Assembly (NCBI GenBank): GCA_964623885.1
Contig: CAZUVM010000217.1
Coordinates: 9,546 to 73,545 of the forward strand
Reading direction: 5' to 3'
Length of the DNA: 64,000 nt
Origin: CAZUVM01 sp964623885
Lineage (GTDB): Bacteria > Verrucomicrobiota > Verrucomicrobiia > Limisphaerales > UBA8199
The notes beneath the pieces were generated by a model that saw nothing but the letters and a program-made list of their open reading frames with translations, was not told the origin of the DNA and did not search any database. Shown one piece after another: positions 62,001 through 64,000 of the stretch; position 1 is the stretch's first letter, and each line of letters starts with the position of its first letter. A program made the position numbers and the translations under genes.

Positions 62001-63359
62001 TCAGAGCTTGCGAGCCTGTGCCGGCACTTCACCGGTCACTGGTTCTGGTTCGTGGTGGAATCGTTGCAGGACCAGCATGGTTGTCGCCAACAGGATCACC
62101 GTGCAAACCAGGTAGGGCAGCGCCTGCAGGTAGTGGTACGACACCGAGTGCGAATCGTTCATCACCTGCCCCACAATCCCCGGCAAGCCCGTGGCGAAGA
62201 TGGGGCCCAGGATGCGTGCTAAGCTGCCCGCCCCTTGCGCCACGCCAATATTGGCCCCTTGCTCGTGAGAGGCTGTCAGGTTCGAAAGCAGTCCAAAGAG
62301 TGGAGGGCGAGTTAAGCTTGTGCCAACGGCCAGCAGCGCCAGGGCTCCCAGCATCCACAGCCAGGATCTTCCTTCGGCCCGGAACAACACTCCCCACGTA
62401 AGATCGGCGGTCCCCTGGATGAAGGGCAGAACCGCCAGACTAATCGCGGTCATGACCAGGCTGAAAGCAATCAGCCGTGACTCACCGAAGCGCTTGACCA
62501 TCGGTCCGATGGCCCCGCCCTGTACAAACGCGCCTATAAGTCCGCAGAAAACAAACAGGTAGGCTACCGTGGAGGCGGAAGTTTCGTCTGTGCGAATATC
62601 GAGATGAAAGTTCTTGCTCACTACCAGCGGTAAAGTGCTTTCAAAACAACTGAAGCAGAACGTAGCCAGGAAGAATACAATCACGAGCAAGCCGATCCGC
62701 GGCTGAGTCAAAGTGTGCTTCCATTGGGCGAGATGCGGCCGCTGGGCGACGTGTTCCGAAGTGGGCTGTCGGCTTTCGGTGAGAATGAAAAAGGCCAGCA
62801 GGAAATTAAACGCACAAAGTCCCGCCGCAATCGCTCCAGGTCCGGCACCGCCAATGTGCTTTAAACTGAGTCCGCCAATGGCCGGACCGAAAATAAAACC
62901 CAGCCCAAATGCCATTCCGATTAGCCCCATTCGCTTCGACCGTTGTTCGGGCGCAGAGATGTCCGCGATGTAAGCCTGAGCGACCGTAATATTACCACCG
63001 AATAGGCCGGCGAAAGAGCGCGCGACAAGTATCAGAGCCAGCCCCGCGACATGACTCGACAAAATTGCACCGACTGCAAATAACACATACGATATCGCCG
63101 CACCGGCCGTGCTGACCAAGAGGATGGGCCGGCGTCCATAACGGTCCGACAGCCTTCCCCAAATCGGCGAAAAAATGAACTGCATCGCCGAAAACGAAGC
63201 GATAATGACACCAATCGCCAAGCCTTGCGCCCACTGGGTTTTGATAACATCGGGCACCAGGTGCTGCCCATAGATCGGCACTAAAGGAACCACGATCCCG
63301 AACCCGACCAGGTCGATGAAAACAGTCAGAAAAATGACTAAAACCGAGGGCTTTCTCAT
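62001..63359 (-). CDS. Major facilitator superfamily exporter (TetA-like)
   Basis: 452 residues from ATG at 63359; an ATG at 63389 adds ten residues. Twelve hydrophobic segments. After the first, FIDLVGFGIVVPLVPIYG is the DHA1/TetA start. The loop between segments 2 and 3 carries SPIWGRLSDRYGRRPILLVS, the MFS signature. It exports small molecules by proton antiport. No TetR regulator is adjacent. Its stop immediately precedes the esterase start. Confidence 0.92.
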   Translation of the reverse strand: MRKPSVLVIFLTVFIDLVGFGIVVPLVPIYGQHLVPDVIKTQWAQGLAIGVIIASFSAMQFIFSPIWGRLSDRYGRRPILLVSTAGAAISYVLFAVGAILSSHVAGLALILVARSFAGLFGGNITVAQAYIADISAPEQRSKRMGLIGMAFGLGFIFGPAIGGLSLKHIGGAGPGAIAAGLCAFNFLLAFFILTESRQPTSEHVAQRPHLAQWKHTLTQPRIGLLVIVFFLATFCFSCFESTLPLVVSKNFHLDIRTDETSASTVAYLFVFCGLIGAFVQGGAIGPMVKRFGESRLIAFSLVMTAISLAVLPFIQGTADLTWGVLFRAEGRSWLWMLGALALLAVGTSLTRPPLFGLLSNLTASHEQGANIGVAQGAGSLARILGPIFATGLPGIVGQVMNDSHSVSYHYLQALPYLVCTVILLATTMLVLQRFHHEPEPVTGEVPAQARKL

Positions 63360-63569
63360 ACGTTTGATTCCGAAAAAGACCTCGTCCACGCTAACGCAGC
63401 CTGAAACGACATAGCCACAAGTCTATGTGCGTACCGATGTGAGTCAAGGAGCGCCCCGTTGCAAGTAAACGCTTCGTGCGGCGGAGCGCGGCACGTCCCG
63501 GGCCGCAGCGGCCTGCAATCCAATGCCTCCATACAGCGTCTGTAGAGTCACTCGCGAATGAGATAGATA

Positions 63570-63592
63570 GGGAAGCCGGGTCGGCGTCCCTA
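63570..63592. repeat. Degenerate REP family A unit
   Basis: GGGAAGCCGGGTCGGCGTCC followed by CTAC, a mutated copy of REP A, just before the IS-like end repeats. Confidence 0.5.
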
Positions 63593-63597
63593 CGTAG

Positions 63598-63669
63598 TGC
63601 GCCAAAAGTAACTGTTACCCGTACCTGGGGCTGAGAGTGATCTCGTTGCGCCAAAAGTCCTGTTACCCG
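63598..63669. repeat. Tandem near-identical ends, possible IS terminus
   Basis: TGCGCCAAAAGTAACTGTTA (63598-63617, continuing CCCG) and TGCGCCAAAAGTCCTGTTAC (63647-63666, continuing CCG) differ by two bases and are 49 bases apart. They lie left of a transposase end, so they may be the terminal repeat of that element, present twice. The other end is outside the window. Confidence 0.55.
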
Positions 63670-63706
63670 ATCTTCGGTGGCAGGATCAAGGTTCGAATTA
63701 ACCTAG

Positions 63707-63820
63707 AGCTGCCTGGGCCATCCCCAAATGGGGTAGCGCCGACATGAGCCGGTCTGACGAACTCCAGTTCGCGGCTCATGTCGTAGCGCCTGGGTCCCTT
63801 TTGGGGGGGGCCCAGGCAGC
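63707..63820. repeat. Nested palindrome with homopolymer runs
   Basis: Outer arms GCTGCCTGGGCC / GGCCCAGGCAGC, an inner CCCCAAA / TTTTGGGG pair and a central 11-bp stem CGACATGAGCC (63740-63750) / GGCTCATGTCG (63773-63783) nest inside each other. Runs of 8 G (63803-63810) and of 8 T and 7 G (63836-63850) follow. The structure lies between the tandem ends and the transposase stop. Confidence 0.6.
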
Positions 63821-63869
63821 GCTCGTCCGAAGCGCTTTTTTTTGGGGGGGTGCGGGGGGACTGTTTAGC

Positions 63870-64000
63870 TTAAGTTGTCAACAGCCGCTGGGCATTGATA
63901 GCTTTCTTTTGCCGCTCTACTTCTCGGGCCAGAGCAAAGGGATTGAGCTGCGCATGGAGTTTTTGCAATTCGGCTTTCTTGGCCGCAGTGACCTCCCCAG
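63870..64000 (-). CDS. C-terminal end of a transposase/integrase (partial)
   Basis: 43 codons run from the window edge to a stop at 63870. KKAELQKLHAQLNPFALARE followed by VERQKKAIN resembles the LNPFALxxxIxxK tail of DDE-type integrase/transposase proteins (IS481-like and related). The rest of the gene lies outside. Assigned from the tail only. Confidence 0.6.
   Translation of the reverse strand, partial: GEVTAAKKAELQKLHAQLNPFALAREVERQKKAINAQRLLTT

Overview
The window looks like a chromosomal piece of a Gram-negative soil or freshwater Verrucomicrobiota bacterium, most likely of the Pedosphaera/Limisphaerales type. This is inferred from features seen here: type IV pilin-like secreted proteins with an H-X9-DG C-terminus, a GYF_2/DUF4190/pilin-like fusion, outer-membrane and LPS-type genes, frequent missing Shine-Dalgarno sequences, and many short palindromic repeats in the intergenic spaces together with REP-associated tyrosine transposases. 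No rRNA, tRNA or CRISPR array was seen. Taxonomy is an inference and was not tested by any search.

Layout. 1-7.7 kb (minus strand): the start of a tail-specific protease, a REP-rich gap with a decayed RAYT transposase, a Tat-exported DUF1460 amidase-like protein, two pilin-like proteins and a large secreted beta-propeller. 8.2-11.2 kb: a membrane PAS/GAF histidine kinase and its NarL-type regulator. 11.4-13.6 kb: a prolyl oligopeptidase. 13.7-32.1 kb: a surface-polysaccharide locus. Its minus-strand half has a DegT aminotransferase, two MsbA-like ABC exporters and a heptosyltransferase-like GT9. Its plus-strand half has two GT2s, a Phd-like orphan, a GT4, a nucleotide-sugar epimerase/dehydratase, DegT, a NeuD-type acyltransferase, DegT, a GT4, an AsnB-type amidotransferase and a GT4. 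32-37 kb: a LysM lipoprotein, an HD hydrolase, a frameshifted RAYT ringed by its own REP family, RNase HII, a TPR membrane protein and a small secreted protein. 37.4-41.3 kb: a MacA-like adaptor and two FtsX-type permeases with no ATPase gene. 41.8-48.1 kb: glutamate synthase gltB and gltD separated by a repeat-filled spacer. 48.3-53.3 kb: AMMECR1, GYF_2/pilin-like, Gfo/Idh/MocA, a beta-barrel protein, cytochrome c and a small membrane protein. 53.3-56.9 kb: a second large multi-PAS kinase and a LuxR-type regulator. 57-63.4 kb: an O-methyltransferase, a parallel beta-helix protein, an esterase and an MFS exporter. The right edge enters an insertion-sequence-like element.

How the genes fit together. 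The 18-kb glycan locus has the parts expected to make activated amino, N-acyl and possibly amidated sugars, assemble them on a lipid and flip the product. Its plus-strand genes overlap by 1-17 nt, which suggests translational coupling. The exact glycan cannot be read from sequence.

The most unusual structural signal is the repeat landscape. At least two REP families each sit beside a broken RAYT gene of their own. A third inverted repeat lies inside the reading frame of the asparagine-synthase-like gene and is translated. Other palindromes sit just after stop codons and between gltB and gltD.
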